The notes beneath the pieces are model-generated. The model worked only from the letters and a program-made list of their open reading frames with translations, was not told where the DNA came from and searched no databases. From Chryseobacterium aahli (GTDB lineage: Bacteria > Bacteroidota > Bacteroidia > Flavobacteriales > Weeksellaceae), in assembly GCF_022699665.1 (NCBI RefSeq), contig NZ_JALDNB010000001.1:310001-374000 (forward strand): a DNA stretch of 64,000 bases. The letters are read 5' to 3'. The position numbers were made by a program, and so were the translations under genes. Numbering within the stretch: position 1 is the stretch's first letter; each line of letters starts with the position of its first letter. Below, in pieces: positions 17,284-26,497 of the stretch.

Positions 17284-18330
17284 TTATAGTGAATCTCTCT
17301 GAATAAATTTGAAAACATTATTCACCTGCTCCTTCTTATTTTTTAAAATCATATACGCAGCAGATTCTCCCATCGCCTTAAAATCAGTTGTAATCACCGT
17401 AATTCCCAGCAATTCTTTCAAAGGTGTTTCATTATAGGAAATAATTCCTATGTCTTCACCTAATTTCAGATTTTTCTGACGGATCTGTTTCACCAAATTG
17501 ACCAGATCACGCTCACGAATCGTGATGAAAATATCTTTATCCTGCAATTCCATGTCAGGATAAATTTCATCAAGAATTTCATAATCCAATTTAAAATCAC
17601 GGCAAAACTGTTCAAAACCGCGCACAATACGGAAAGGGTATGGATGAATTGATTTATCAGGATAAACCAGAATGATCTTTTCGTACTTTTTAATTTTATC
17701 TAAACCTTCCTTCAACGCATCGTAAATATCATGTTCAAAATCTTGAAAAATAGAACCATAATCTCCTGAAATATTAGGTTTTGTATTGTCTAAAAGCAAT
17801 AATTTATTCTTCGGGATCTGTTCGATAACATCTAAAACTTCCTGTGTTGAACTCGTATGTTTCGACTGTTCATCACGGAAGTGAGGCATCACTACATAGT
17901 AATCAAAACCACCAAGATTTTTCTTCAAAGCATTGATGAAAAGTGTTTCGTCGCAATGGTAAATATACATTTCCACATTGCCTTTGGTACCGATTGCATT
18001 GACGAAATAATTGTAAATCATCATTTTATAAGTGCTCGGCTTATTGATCAGAAAGAAAATGTTGATGATGTCGTTCTTGTTGATTCGGGAAATGTAGTAG
18101 CCTTTTCCCTTTACAGATTCAATGATCTGCCTTTTGCGAAGCTCTTTGTAAGCTTTTTCCACAGTATCTCTGGAGAGAAAACAGGATTCGCTGAGTTCAT
18201 TGATAGACGGAATTTTTTCTCCGATTTTTATTTGCCCTCCATCAATTCCGTTCAGAATAGAATCTACAATCTGTTTGTATTTCGGAACTCTGGAGTTTTC
18301 ATTGATGTTGATTTCTAATGTTTCGGCCAT
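17284..18330 (-). CDS. GntR-family regulator with LacI-type sugar-sensor domain (candidate rhamnose regulator)
   Basis: A 348-residue regulator. Residues ~15-85 are a GntR winged helix (VPKYKQIVDSILNGI, GEKIPSINELSESCFLSRDTVEKAYKEL, KGKGYYIS). The remainder is a periplasmic-binding-protein-like ligand domain (DYYVVMPHFRDEQ, KLLLLDNTKPNISGDYGSI, YPFRIVRGFEQF, DIGIISYNETPLKELLGITVITTDF). This architecture is common for pentose and deoxyhexose regulators in Bacteroidota. Lying between the rhamnose catabolic genes and the pectinase operon, it probably senses rhamnose or a related metabolite. The ATG at 18330 is chosen over one at 18432, whose extra residues are hydrophobic and unlike a DNA-binding N-terminus. 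Confidence 0.82.
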   Translation of the reverse strand: MAETLEININENSRVPKYKQIVDSILNGIDGGQIKIGEKIPSINELSESCFLSRDTVEKAYKELRKRQIIESVKGKGYYISRINKNDIINIFFLINKPSTYKMMIYNYFVNAIGTKGNVEMYIYHCDETLFINALKKNLGGFDYYVVMPHFRDEQSKHTSSTQEVLDVIEQIPKNKLLLLDNTKPNISGDYGSIFQDFEHDIYDALKEGLDKIKKYEKIILVYPDKSIHPYPFRIVRGFEQFCRDFKLDYEILDEIYPDMELQDKDIFITIRERDLVNLVKQIRQKNLKLGEDIGIISYNETPLKELLGITVITTDFKAMGESAAYMILKNKKEQVNNVFKFIQRDSL

Positions 18331-18670
18331 GATTTTTACAGATAGGAAATGCAGTTCAGTTAAAAAAATAGCAATAATCAAAGCGATTAATAGCTGAAAA
18401 CAAGATACAAAAATTCGAAGTAACAGATTCATGAATGTTTTTTATGATAATAATAGTTTAAAACTGTTAATTATCAGTTTATTATCGGTTTTCGGACGAT
18501 TAGATTTAATTTATTTAAAATTCCCATTTATACCTTCAAGGTTTTTAAAATGTTAAAAGTTTCGGATGTTTTGAACTTTACAACCCTAAAACGCTCCGAC
18601 TCAAAAACACTCAAAAAAAAGCCTGCCCTTTTCAGAACAGACTTTAAAAAACTATATGAATGTGAAATTT
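18331..18670. other. Intergenic region upstream of the GntR gene
   Basis: It contains a minus-strand terminator (18613-18644) and otherwise AT-rich sequence. No TAnnTTTG box on the minus strand was found for the regulator gene. Confidence 0.4.
18613..18644 (-). terminator. Terminator of the pectinase operon
   Basis: On the minus strand AAGTCTG pairs with CAGGCTT (plus 18638-18644 with 18619-18625; one G-U pair), followed by a T run (plus A at 18613-18620). It follows the 711-aa glycosidase-like gene. Confidence 0.6.
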
Positions 18671-20806
18671 TTAAGGCATCTTTTTAAAACCCTCTGCTTT
18701 TATTTTCCAGGTTCCGTCTTTCGGAAAACCAGGGAATTCACCCGTCGAATTATCCCAACCTTCAAGCATCATCGCCACGGTCGTTAAAACACCGCCATTT
18801 CCGGGAAGGTAAATTCTAAGACGTTTATCCTGGAAATTGTGTCCGTTTTTCAGATATGTATTGGTTTGAATATCCATAAACAAAGCATCCAAAGCTTTAC
18901 TTGGAAGTCCAAGTCTTGCTGCGTTCATCGCCGTCATCGGAAAATCCCAACCCCAGGTATGTTCCCAATTCCATCTTTCCCAGACGATATCCAACGTGTT
19001 TTTCATTATTTTTTTGTCCAGTTTCGGAGATTCAGGAACCATTCCCAATGCACCCAAAACAGCAGGATGGTCGGTCATCCATTTTGGAAAGGTAAATGAA
19101 TCTTTTGCCGATTCTGTCGATAAATAAACACCGTTCTGAATCGGAAGCGGCGCTAATTTATTGATAACATCATCCCATTTTTTATCTCTTGGCTGTCCTA
19201 ATCTTTCTTTCCAAAGTTGAGCGGTTTTCAGTGCCCAATCCCAATATGCCACCTCATAAGTTGGATTGTAAGTATCTTTCGCAGGGAAAACCTCTTGAGC
19301 AGGAATCACGCCTTTTCCAAGATTATAACGATTTTTCTCTTTGTCATAAGTCGCAAAATCTGCCATAAAATCAGCCGTTGCAAAAATTAAATCTTTATAC
19401 TTTTCCAATACTTTTTTATCCTTGCTATTTCTATACAATAGTTCGGTCATGTAAATGATGTGCGGTTGCTCCCAAATCAAAAAAGCAGCAACAGAAGATG
19501 GACTTTCGTTCCCATCATTATCAGACATTTTAATCCAGCGAACACCTTTGTAGCCTTGTCTTTCGGCTAATTTTTTAGCTTTGTCAAAAGTTCTGAAATA
19601 ATAATCCAGCTGTTTTTCCAAAATTTCTGGTCTTCCCCATAAAGCGTAATGAACGCCGTGCCACCAATGCATTTCCGTGTGCGGTTTTCCGTACCAGCTG
19701 TTAAATGTTAGACCAGTTTCCTGAGGTGGATTGTTTCCACCACACTGAACTTTCGTTAAATATTCAGATAAGACAACTCTTCGTTCAAGCTCATTGGCTC
19801 TTGGGTCTGTACTTCCTTCAAAATCAACGGCAGCGCCACTTTCCCAGAAAGATTTCCAGCCCGAAATACTTTCTTTTTCAGCATCAGCGAATAAAGTTCT
19901 AGTGGATTTTGGACTTTTAGCAGAAAACTCAACACTTAATTCCACGGTTTTATTTTTCGAAGAAGGCTCGTAAACGAAATAATGTTTTCCGGCCTCACGT
20001 AGTTTTCCTTCCGTAAAGTTTAATTGAGTATAATAATCCGTGCTTTGCAATTTGTGCTGAATCAAACCTTGCGTCGATTGTGACGAAACGATTTTCGTAG
20101 AATGGTCATTTTCATTTCCGTAAAAAGCTGCATCATCTAAGAATTGTCCGGTTGGAGAAGGGTAGTGTGCAAAGACTTTCAATCTGTTTTTAGAAATCAA
20201 ATCAGATTCAATTTTCACTCCAATTTTATCTGAATTTTGAAAAGAAGCCGTCCAGACTTTTATCGGCGTTCCTTCTAAAGAAAATTCGCTCGTGATAATT
20301 CCTGTCCACAAATCAATTTTCTGATTGCTGTTTGTAAGGTCTGAAATTTTTGCTTTCTGACCATCTTTTTTAGTCAGTTCAATCCCAATATTTCCCAGCT
20401 GCAAACGATGTTGGTTCACACGGAAATATTCAACCGCACCTTTATTTCTTTCAGGTTCTTTGATTTGAACAGAGTACAAAGCTTTTCTACCATCGTTATT
20501 GAAATCATAAGGCTTTAAAGTTTCCTCAAACTTGTAATTTTCTTTATTCGGAAAACTATTCCAGCCCCATTCAGACTGCGTTCCGAGAGAAACTCCGTTT
20601 TTATAGTATTCGGGAAACGACTGCATTCCGGTAATGTCAACCGTGTAGGCAAATTTTCCGTTTCCAACCGTCAAAGTAGAAAGAGTATCGGCTTTTGTGT
20701 TGACCACATTATGTCGCTGAACGACTTTCTTCCGGTCGATTTTCTGTGCGTTTAAGGATGAAAATCCAACGCAGAAAATACTCAGATATATTGCAATTTT
20801 CTTCAT
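18671..20806 (-). CDS. Secreted six-hairpin glycosidase-like protein, family unassigned
   Basis: A 711-residue protein with a signal peptide (cleavage near LNAQ). Residues ~40-310 look like a beta-sandwich; ~320-690 look like an (alpha/alpha)6 catalytic domain with GKPHTEMHWWHGVHYALWGR, WIKMSDNDGNESPS, LIWEQPHIIYMTELLY, PTYEVAYWDWALKTAQLW and WERWNWEHTWGWDFPMTAMNAARLG. That layout resembles GH65/GH95-like enzymes. Several acidic residues in these motifs could be catalytic, but I cannot assign a GH family by eye. It is the last gene of the operon with GH28, 139 bp after the 1202-aa gene, so an exo-acting role on pectin side chains or oligosaccharides is likely. Confidence 0.75.
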   Translation of the reverse strand: MKKIAIYLSIFCVGFSSLNAQKIDRKKVVQRHNVVNTKADTLSTLTVGNGKFAYTVDITGMQSFPEYYKNGVSLGTQSEWGWNSFPNKENYKFEETLKPYDFNNDGRKALYSVQIKEPERNKGAVEYFRVNQHRLQLGNIGIELTKKDGQKAKISDLTNSNQKIDLWTGIITSEFSLEGTPIKVWTASFQNSDKIGVKIESDLISKNRLKVFAHYPSPTGQFLDDAAFYGNENDHSTKIVSSQSTQGLIQHKLQSTDYYTQLNFTEGKLREAGKHYFVYEPSSKNKTVELSVEFSAKSPKSTRTLFADAEKESISGWKSFWESGAAVDFEGSTDPRANELERRVVLSEYLTKVQCGGNNPPQETGLTFNSWYGKPHTEMHWWHGVHYALWGRPEILEKQLDYYFRTFDKAKKLAERQGYKGVRWIKMSDNDGNESPSSVAAFLIWEQPHIIYMTELLYRNSKDKKVLEKYKDLIFATADFMADFATYDKEKNRYNLGKGVIPAQEVFPAKDTYNPTYEVAYWDWALKTAQLWKERLGQPRDKKWDDVINKLAPLPIQNGVYLSTESAKDSFTFPKWMTDHPAVLGALGMVPESPKLDKKIMKNTLDIVWERWNWEHTWGWDFPMTAMNAARLGLPSKALDALFMDIQTNTYLKNGHNFQDKRLRIYLPGNGGVLTTVAMMLEGWDNSTGEFPGFPKDGTWKIKAEGFKKMP

Positions 20807-20835
20807 TTTTAAATTTTATTTTATGCTTTTACGCC

Positions 20836-20909
20836 TGTCATTCTGAACGAAACGAAGTGGAGTGAAGAATCTCAATTTACCAATAGATTCCTCGTTCCTC
20901 GGAATGACA
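20836..20909. repeat. Dispersed TGTCATTC...GAATGACA palindromic repeat (full copy)
   Basis: TGTCATTCTGAACGAAACGA starts the left arm and TTCCTCGGAATGACA ends the right arm, making an imperfect inverted repeat of ~74 bp. The left half recurs at 48836-48873 with three differences over 38 bp. It is an intergenic repeat familiar from Chryseobacterium/Flavobacterium genomes. Confidence 0.7.
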
Positions 20910-20945
20910 AACCGTCAATTATATTTTAGTTACTAATAATTATCA

Positions 20946-23900
20946 CTATTTCAAAACCGTCGCACTCATCATTCCAATCACCACATCATTGCTCACGGCC
21001 GTTAGTTTTATCAATTTTAATTCTTTACTCGCATCAATCGGCAAATCCAAAATCGTGGCGACACCACCATCTACTTGGCGGTCTGTAAATCCTTTAATGC
21101 TTGAATATTTGCTCAACGTTCCGCCTTTGTACAATTCTCCCGTTTTCAGTTTCACACGATACGGAATTTTATCATCCGGAATTTCAAAAGCGAAATTATC
21201 ATCAAACAAATCCTGCTCAATCGGCCACCAGTTCGTTGGATTTTTCAGTTCTAATTCTGTTGTAGAACCGTCAACATATTGAACTGTAATTTTTCCATTC
21301 ACAATCTGCGACTGCATTGGATTCGTAGAACCAGCCATCAGAAAATAGATTTTCTTTCCTTTTCCTGAAATTGGAATTTCTAAAGCGTCTGAATAGTTAT
21401 CCCACTGACTTACAAACGCGATATTTTTATCTGTTTTATCAATTAAAAATGGAATTCCAAAAAAATCAACCTTACCATTTTTTCTTTTGCTCATCAATCC
21501 GCTGTCATCGATTTGAGCAGTGATTAATGGGTAACACCAGTTTCCGATTCCCTGCCAAGGAAGCTGTAAAGTCGGAACTTCCAGTCTTGGCGAAAGGTAT
21601 TTCTGATTAAAAATTTCAGTTACTTTTTCATTGTATTTTGAGGCTAATGAAATGTTGTTGAACTGCCCTTGGTTTTCGATTTCCCAGTCTGTGATTTCTA
21701 TATTTTGTTTAATTCCGTTATAATCAAGGACGAGAGAATTTGTTCCTTTGCTTAAATAATTTGCAGGAATCTCAATAATTGTATTTTGATTTTTTTGAAT
21801 CGAAAAAATTTTGTTTAAACCATTAACCGTCAGTTTTCCATTAATTGAATTGGATGATTTCGACTGAATCTGTAGTTTTTTATTTACCCATTTTGTTTCC
21901 AAAGGAAAACGGATGTCAAGGTTTATAGGTTGCCACCAACTTGTGCCGTTTTGCTCGACTTGTACGAAAAAAGTTCCTTTTCTTTCTTCTTTAATTAATA
22001 CAATTCTTTGGTTAACTACCCCGTCTTCGCCCTTCGGTCGAATCAACCCCTCCAGAGGAGGGGAATTTTTAATTAATCCTTGTGGGTCGTAGATATTTTT
22101 AATTTTCTTTTTTGAATCAAAATTCAACTGAAGACTTTCCGATATATAATTGACGTAATCAGTTTGTTCATTTTTCAGTTCTTCTCCGGAATAATTGATT
22201 TCAATCTTAAAATCTTTTCCTTTTGGCGTTTCAAACTGAACAAATGGTTGTGAAATCGAATTGGGTTTAATCTTCCAATCCACTTTTTTACCATTTACTT
22301 TTACCGATTTGATGTTAGAATAATCCACAGGAATCTGCATTTCCAGCGCCACCGGATTTTGATATTTTGATTTAAATGAATATTCCGTCTTTTTTGAAGT
22401 CCTCGTAAATTGATATTCCCAATCCGGAAGTTTCAGCTCGGCAGAATTCCATTCTTTTGGGAAACCAGGTTTGATGCTGATTTTATTCTCCAATAAATTA
22501 GGATAAACTCCGAAAAGCCCTTCCGTCAAAGTTCTCGAAGCGACACCAATCGGGTCTGCAAAATCACGGTACAATTCTCCGCGAAACGCATCGTAATGAG
22601 AAAGCTGCTCAAAATTCCCAGGACTGATGCCGTAATACATCGATTCTACAAGATTTCCCTTCCAAAGTTGATACGCATCTTCAGTTCTTCCGGCTTGCCA
22701 ATACGCCAAAGCGGTCTGTAAATTTTCCGCCAAAGCCACATTGTTAATCGACCAATCGTACGGTTGCCAGTTGGTGGTCGATAATGTGTAATAATCTTTA
22801 TTTTGTGCACCTTTTATCGTTACCGGAATTTTAGGCGTATGATTATTGATGTATTGTAAGTTTTGATAATCCTCAAATTCATTCAGAATAAACGCATCGG
22901 AAACGTGATAAATCGACCAGATTCCCGGTTTATCGTGAACAATTTGATTACCCAAAGCATCCTTATATTCAGCAAAATAACCTTTTTCTTTAATCCAAAG
23001 CTGGTTTTTCATTGCTTTTAAAATTGCATCAGCTTCCTGTTCGTAAGGTTGAGGATTTTCGCCAATGATTTTCGCAAGCTTCGCCATTTCACGATTGGCT
23101 CTGTAATTGTAAGCCGAAGTATGCGTTACTTTTCCACCTGAATATTGAAGCGCATCACTTGCCCAAATCGCAGCATACGCATCATACAAATCACCACGCT
23201 TGAAATTCCGTTTTTCCCAATCCATATGACGAACCATCGTTGGCCACATTTTTTTCAGGAATTCTTTGTCACCAATATAATTGAAATGCGAAAACATTTG
23301 GTCAAAAAACACCAGATTCATATCGTAATGATGCGGTTTTGTGTTGTCATTTGGATTTCTGGAAATGTATCCGCTTGAGAAAACAGAAGTTCCCATTTTT
23401 TCTTCGTGTCGCGCAAGATGACGCATCGTATCCATTTCTACGGGTGCAAAATCGGGTTTCAAAACCTGCGAATTAGCATAACTTTCAAAATGTTCTTTCG
23501 CTCTGTCGTGCCAGTTCAATGCATCTGCTGCGTAAGCGCCACGCCACGCATTCAGTCGCATTCTCCAAGCCACTGCGCCGTGAAGAAAGGTTGGGCTTTC
23601 CCAGATTCCGTCTGCGGCAACGGCTAAATTGGCTCCGAAATTGTTTAAATCTGCATCCGGAGTTTTTAATTGAATCCGATTGGTTAATGTTAAACAGGAT
23701 TTTTCCGCTTCATTAAAAATGTTTTTAAAATCTTCATCTGAAAAATTCTTACCTGATTTTCCTTTGGCAACCTGAATATAGACCGGTTGTTTTTGTGAAG
23801 AATACGAAGCGTAAACAATCGGAGATTTGTCTGTTTTATTTTGAGTAAACTCGGAAAGTTTTTCTAAAGTCGCCGCATCGGTTTGTTGTAATGAATTGAC

Positions 23901-24554
23901 ATTAGAAAAACTTCCGCTGACCGTTTGAGTTTCCTTTTTCTTATTTAAATAATTGAGCTGAAACTGATTTTTGTTTAATTGAAACTGATTGTTTAGACAG
24001 TATTCCGGCAATAAATAAAATCCTGATTCCGGGTCTGCACCGATGTCCCCGTTTCTGCTGAAAGTTGTTCCGCTGGCACCGCCGTAAATTGCATAGATTT
24101 TTGTTGAGGAATCTACATTTACAGTTTCCATTTTTAAAACCAAACCTTCTTCTTTAGCCTGTGCCAAAACGGTCAGTTTTAAAGTTCCGTTTCCAAGAAT
24201 TGGGTCTTTGATTTCATACAGCATTGAACCCGGTCGGTAACGCGTTTCAATTTTATCAGCCTGAATTAATTTTTTAACCGAATTTCCTTTTTGGATAACG
24301 AACTGTAGATTGCCACCCATTCCCGGAAGATACAATGCAAATTCCGGCAAATCTCCCGCTTCAACTCTGGAAGCACGGTTATCGCCATACAACGCACGGT
24401 TGAATCTGTACTTTCCGTTGACCAATAAAAAATCGCCTTTGTCTTCCTTGTAATGCAATTCGCGCTCGTTATTCTGCCAATGTTTCGACTGGGAATAGGA
24501 AAGTGAGAATGCCGACAAAACCAGAAATCCGGCTAAAATGGATGTTCTTCTCAT
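20946..24554 (-). CDS. Large secreted DUF4450-type protein with central glycosidase-like helical domain
   Basis: A 1202-residue protein with a signal peptide (cleavage near LSYSQS). The N-terminal ~250 residues (GDFLLVNGKYRFNRALYGDN, FALYLPGMGGN, RYRPGSMLYEIKDP, IYGGASGTTFSRNGDI) match the beta-rich domain known as DUF4450. Residues ~310-720 look like an (alpha/alpha)6 toroid: GAVAWRMRLNAWRGAYAADA, TSVFSSGYISRNPNDNTKP, HYDMNLVFFDQMF, LYDAYAAIWASDALQYSGG, SINNVALAENLQTALAYWQ. Beta-sandwich domains follow. It lies 4 bp after GH28, so it is co-expressed with it and is probably a pectin-acting glycosidase of unassigned specificity. A repeat-like element is embedded in frame at residues ~829-846 (see separate entry). 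Confidence 0.72.
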   Translation of the reverse strand: MRRTSILAGFLVLSAFSLSYSQSKHWQNNERELHYKEDKGDFLLVNGKYRFNRALYGDNRASRVEAGDLPEFALYLPGMGGNLQFVIQKGNSVKKLIQADKIETRYRPGSMLYEIKDPILGNGTLKLTVLAQAKEEGLVLKMETVNVDSSTKIYAIYGGASGTTFSRNGDIGADPESGFYLLPEYCLNNQFQLNKNQFQLNYLNKKKETQTVSGSFSNVNSLQQTDAATLEKLSEFTQNKTDKSPIVYASYSSQKQPVYIQVAKGKSGKNFSDEDFKNIFNEAEKSCLTLTNRIQLKTPDADLNNFGANLAVAADGIWESPTFLHGAVAWRMRLNAWRGAYAADALNWHDRAKEHFESYANSQVLKPDFAPVEMDTMRHLARHEEKMGTSVFSSGYISRNPNDNTKPHHYDMNLVFFDQMFSHFNYIGDKEFLKKMWPTMVRHMDWEKRNFKRGDLYDAYAAIWASDALQYSGGKVTHTSAYNYRANREMAKLAKIIGENPQPYEQEADAILKAMKNQLWIKEKGYFAEYKDALGNQIVHDKPGIWSIYHVSDAFILNEFEDYQNLQYINNHTPKIPVTIKGAQNKDYYTLSTTNWQPYDWSINNVALAENLQTALAYWQAGRTEDAYQLWKGNLVESMYYGISPGNFEQLSHYDAFRGELYRDFADPIGVASRTLTEGLFGVYPNLLENKISIKPGFPKEWNSAELKLPDWEYQFTRTSKKTEYSFKSKYQNPVALEMQIPVDYSNIKSVKVNGKKVDWKIKPNSISQPFVQFETPKGKDFKIEINYSGEELKNEQTDYVNYISESLQLNFDSKKKIKNIYDPQGLIKNSPPLEGLIRPKGEDGVVNQRIVLIKEERKGTFFVQVEQNGTSWWQPINLDIRFPLETKWVNKKLQIQSKSSNSINGKLTVNGLNKIFSIQKNQNTIIEIPANYLSKGTNSLVLDYNGIKQNIEITDWEIENQGQFNNISLASKYNEKVTEIFNQKYLSPRLEVPTLQLPWQGIGNWCYPLITAQIDDSGLMSKRKNGKVDFFGIPFLIDKTDKNIAFVSQWDNYSDALEIPISGKGKKIYFLMAGSTNPMQSQIVNGKITVQYVDGSTTELELKNPTNWWPIEQDLFDDNFAFEIPDDKIPYRVKLKTGELYKGGTLSKYSSIKGFTDRQVDGGVATILDLPIDASKELKLIKLTAVSNDVVIGMMSATVLK
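22017..22066. repeat. REP-like element embedded in frame in the 1202-aa gene
   Basis: The centre is the perfect hairpin CCCCTCC-AGA-GGAGGGG, flanked by a GC-rich arm carrying CGCCCTTCGGTCG and ACCCCGTC. It resembles a dispersed intergenic element of flavobacteria (GGAGGGG...GACGGGG), but here it is translated as NSPPLEGLIRPKGEDGVVN without breaking the frame. Confidence 0.5.
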
Positions 24555-24558
24555 TTTA

Positions 24559-25959
24559 TTATTTTAGCTCAGTTAAAGGTTGTCCGTTAACCGTTACATT
24601 TTTTAAAGTCACGTTTTTCAGATAGTCCACTTTGTAAGGAATCTGCACGCCAACCATTTTAGCATTAATCATTGTGAAATCAGTTACAGGAGAAGATTCA
24701 TAGGCATCAGAAAAAACAGCATATTTTCCGCCTTTGTCAACCGTTAAATTCTCAACCCAGATATTTCTGATGGTCGGAATGTGATTTCCAGGTTTTTCAT
24801 AGTGCATATTGAAACGAACAGCAGCTTCTTTGTAAGCGCCCACTTTTGTATTGTAGAAAAATACATTTTCAATCGTTCCCCCACGGCTTGAGCTGGTTTT
24901 AATTCTTAACGCACGGTCAAGATTCTTACTGTCCATAACGTTTCCGATGGCATAAATGTTTTTCGCTCCGCCTGCAATTTCACTTCCAATCACAACACCG
25001 CCGTGACCATCTTTCATTTCACAGTTTTCGATAATGTGGTTTTCGGCAGGTCTTCCGATGTCTCTTCCATCCTCATCTCTTCCGGATTTGATGGCGATAC
25101 AGTCGTCTCCTGTGTCGAAATATGAATCTTTTATCCAGACATTTTTACAGGCTTCAGGGTCGAAACCGTCGTTGTTTGGTCCATGGCTGATTACTTTTAC
25201 TCTTTCAATTAAAACATTTTCACATAAAACAGGATTCAGATTCCACATTGGAGAATTTTTCACTAAAACATCCGCCATATAGAAGTTTTTAGACTTGTAA
25301 GGCTGAACAAAATTGGGTCTCAAATACCATCCATCCCCGAAAATTCTTTCTCTGGCAGGTTTTCTTTGCGCCATATACTCGTGAAGTTTTGCACGGGCAG
25401 GGTTTTGTCTTCCCGGACGACTTGTGTTGTAACCATATTTTGTAGCACCACACCAGAACCACCAGTTGTCTAAATCTGAATTTCCATCCAAAGTGCCTTT
25501 TCCGGTCACTGCGATATTTTCTTCTTCGTAAGCATAAATTAATGATGAATAATTCATACATTCCATTCCTTCCCAACGCGTGAAAACGATAGGGTAGTCG
25601 TTGCTGTCTTGGCTGAATAGAATCGTAGAACCATCGCTTAAATGCAGATTCACATTAGATTCAAGATAAATAGCACCCGTTAAGAAAATGCCATTCGGAA
25701 CAACAACTCTTCCACCACCTTCAGAACTGCATTTTTCAATCGCCTTTTTGAAAGCTTCTGTATTTTTTGTTTTTCCGTCACCAATTGCTCCGAAATCCGT
25801 TATCAGATAATCCACCTTTCTGAATTCTGGTTTTTTGATTTGCTTTTTTAAAGCTTTAATTTCTTTTAGAGGCTGTTTTGCGGAAGTCCACGGTTTATAT
25901 TGAGCCGATAGCGAGATTGATATTAGAAATGCGAAGAGAATTAAGATTTGCTTTTTCAT
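24559..25959 (-). CDS. GH28 polygalacturonase / rhamnogalacturonan hydrolase family protein
   Basis: A 466-residue secreted right-handed beta-helix enzyme with signal peptide ending LSAQ. It opens with the pectinase-type VDYLITDFGAIGDGKTKNT. All GH28 motifs are present: NND (262-264), the acidic pair in DTGDDCIAI (Asp285-Asp286), GHG with His319 and RIK (352-354). The three aspartates are the expected inverting catalytic set. It hydrolyses alpha-1,4-galacturonosyl linkages or, in a subgroup, rhamnogalacturonan linkages; which one cannot be told by eye. First gene of the minus-strand operon, with a promoter-like box at 26103-26110. Confidence 0.9.
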   Translation of the reverse strand: MKKQILILFAFLISISLSAQYKPWTSAKQPLKEIKALKKQIKKPEFRKVDYLITDFGAIGDGKTKNTEAFKKAIEKCSSEGGGRVVVPNGIFLTGAIYLESNVNLHLSDGSTILFSQDSNDYPIVFTRWEGMECMNYSSLIYAYEEENIAVTGKGTLDGNSDLDNWWFWCGATKYGYNTSRPGRQNPARAKLHEYMAQRKPARERIFGDGWYLRPNFVQPYKSKNFYMADVLVKNSPMWNLNPVLCENVLIERVKVISHGPNNDGFDPEACKNVWIKDSYFDTGDDCIAIKSGRDEDGRDIGRPAENHIIENCEMKDGHGGVVIGSEIAGGAKNIYAIGNVMDSKNLDRALRIKTSSSRGGTIENVFFYNTKVGAYKEAAVRFNMHYEKPGNHIPTIRNIWVENLTVDKGGKYAVFSDAYESSPVTDFTMINAKMVGVQIPYKVDYLKNVTLKNVTVNGQPLTELK

Positions 25960-26051
25960 AATGTCTGCAAGTTGTTTAGTTTTAAAAGAAAGTTCTGTAT
26001 TTTAATAATTTCCTTTTATTAATCGCAATCTAAAATAATTGAAATAATAAA

Positions 26052-26065
26052 TTATCCTGCACTGT
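26052..26065 (-). promoter_or_regulatory. Candidate operator upstream of the GH28 operon
   Basis: Read on the minus strand this is ACAGTGCAGGATAA, which differs from the susC motif by one base. It lies ~37 bp downstream of the -7 box, inside the expected leader, a position suited to repression. Confidence 0.4.
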
Positions 26066-26102
26066 CGGTTTATTAAATTTTTTGTAATCGATTGCATAGA
26101 TT

Positions 26103-26130
26103 CAAAGATAATTAAACTATTGAAGTTAAA
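26103..26130 (-). promoter_or_regulatory. Promoter for the GH28 operon
   Basis: On the minus strand TATCTTTG (plus 26103-26110) is a perfect -7 box. The best upstream partner is TTTA (plus 26127-26130) at a short 16-bp spacing, so the -33 box is weak. Confidence 0.5.
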
Positions 26131-26497
26131 ATTTAATTTTAAAAAGCTACGTTTTGACTAAGAATTTGAGGTTTTCCGAATGCATTATTTTTTGGGTATA
26201 AACCGAAACAAAGATTGAATACATAAAAATTATGATCCAGATTTGATAGAAATATTTAATAATTTTTAAATATTAGATACCACGTCTGCTCATTTGAATT
26301 ATGTTTAGCATACAATTTGTTTATAGACAAGTATCTAATAATTTTTTTTAAAACAGGATAGAAGATCAAAATTATTGTATACACGAGTCAGGCTGTTGTT
26401 AAGGAGCAATAATCTTTTTTAATCGTAAGTACATCCCTTTTTTAATTATGCATTAGTACCATGAAGAGGGATATTTATACAGATTATAAAATGCCTA

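Larger units (their letters stand above)
25960..26497. other. Divergent intergenic region between the GH28 operon and the sigma-like gene
   Basis: A 538-bp AT-rich spacer. It contains the GH28 promoter box, the shared operator-like motif and no supportable small gene. No clear TTTG/TAnnTTTG pair was found for the sigma-like gene. Confidence 0.5.

Noticed and set aside
18331..18432. N-terminal hydrophobic extension of the GntR regulator
   Set aside because: A signal-like helix before a GntR DNA-binding domain is implausible; the ATG at 18330 starts just before the winged helix.
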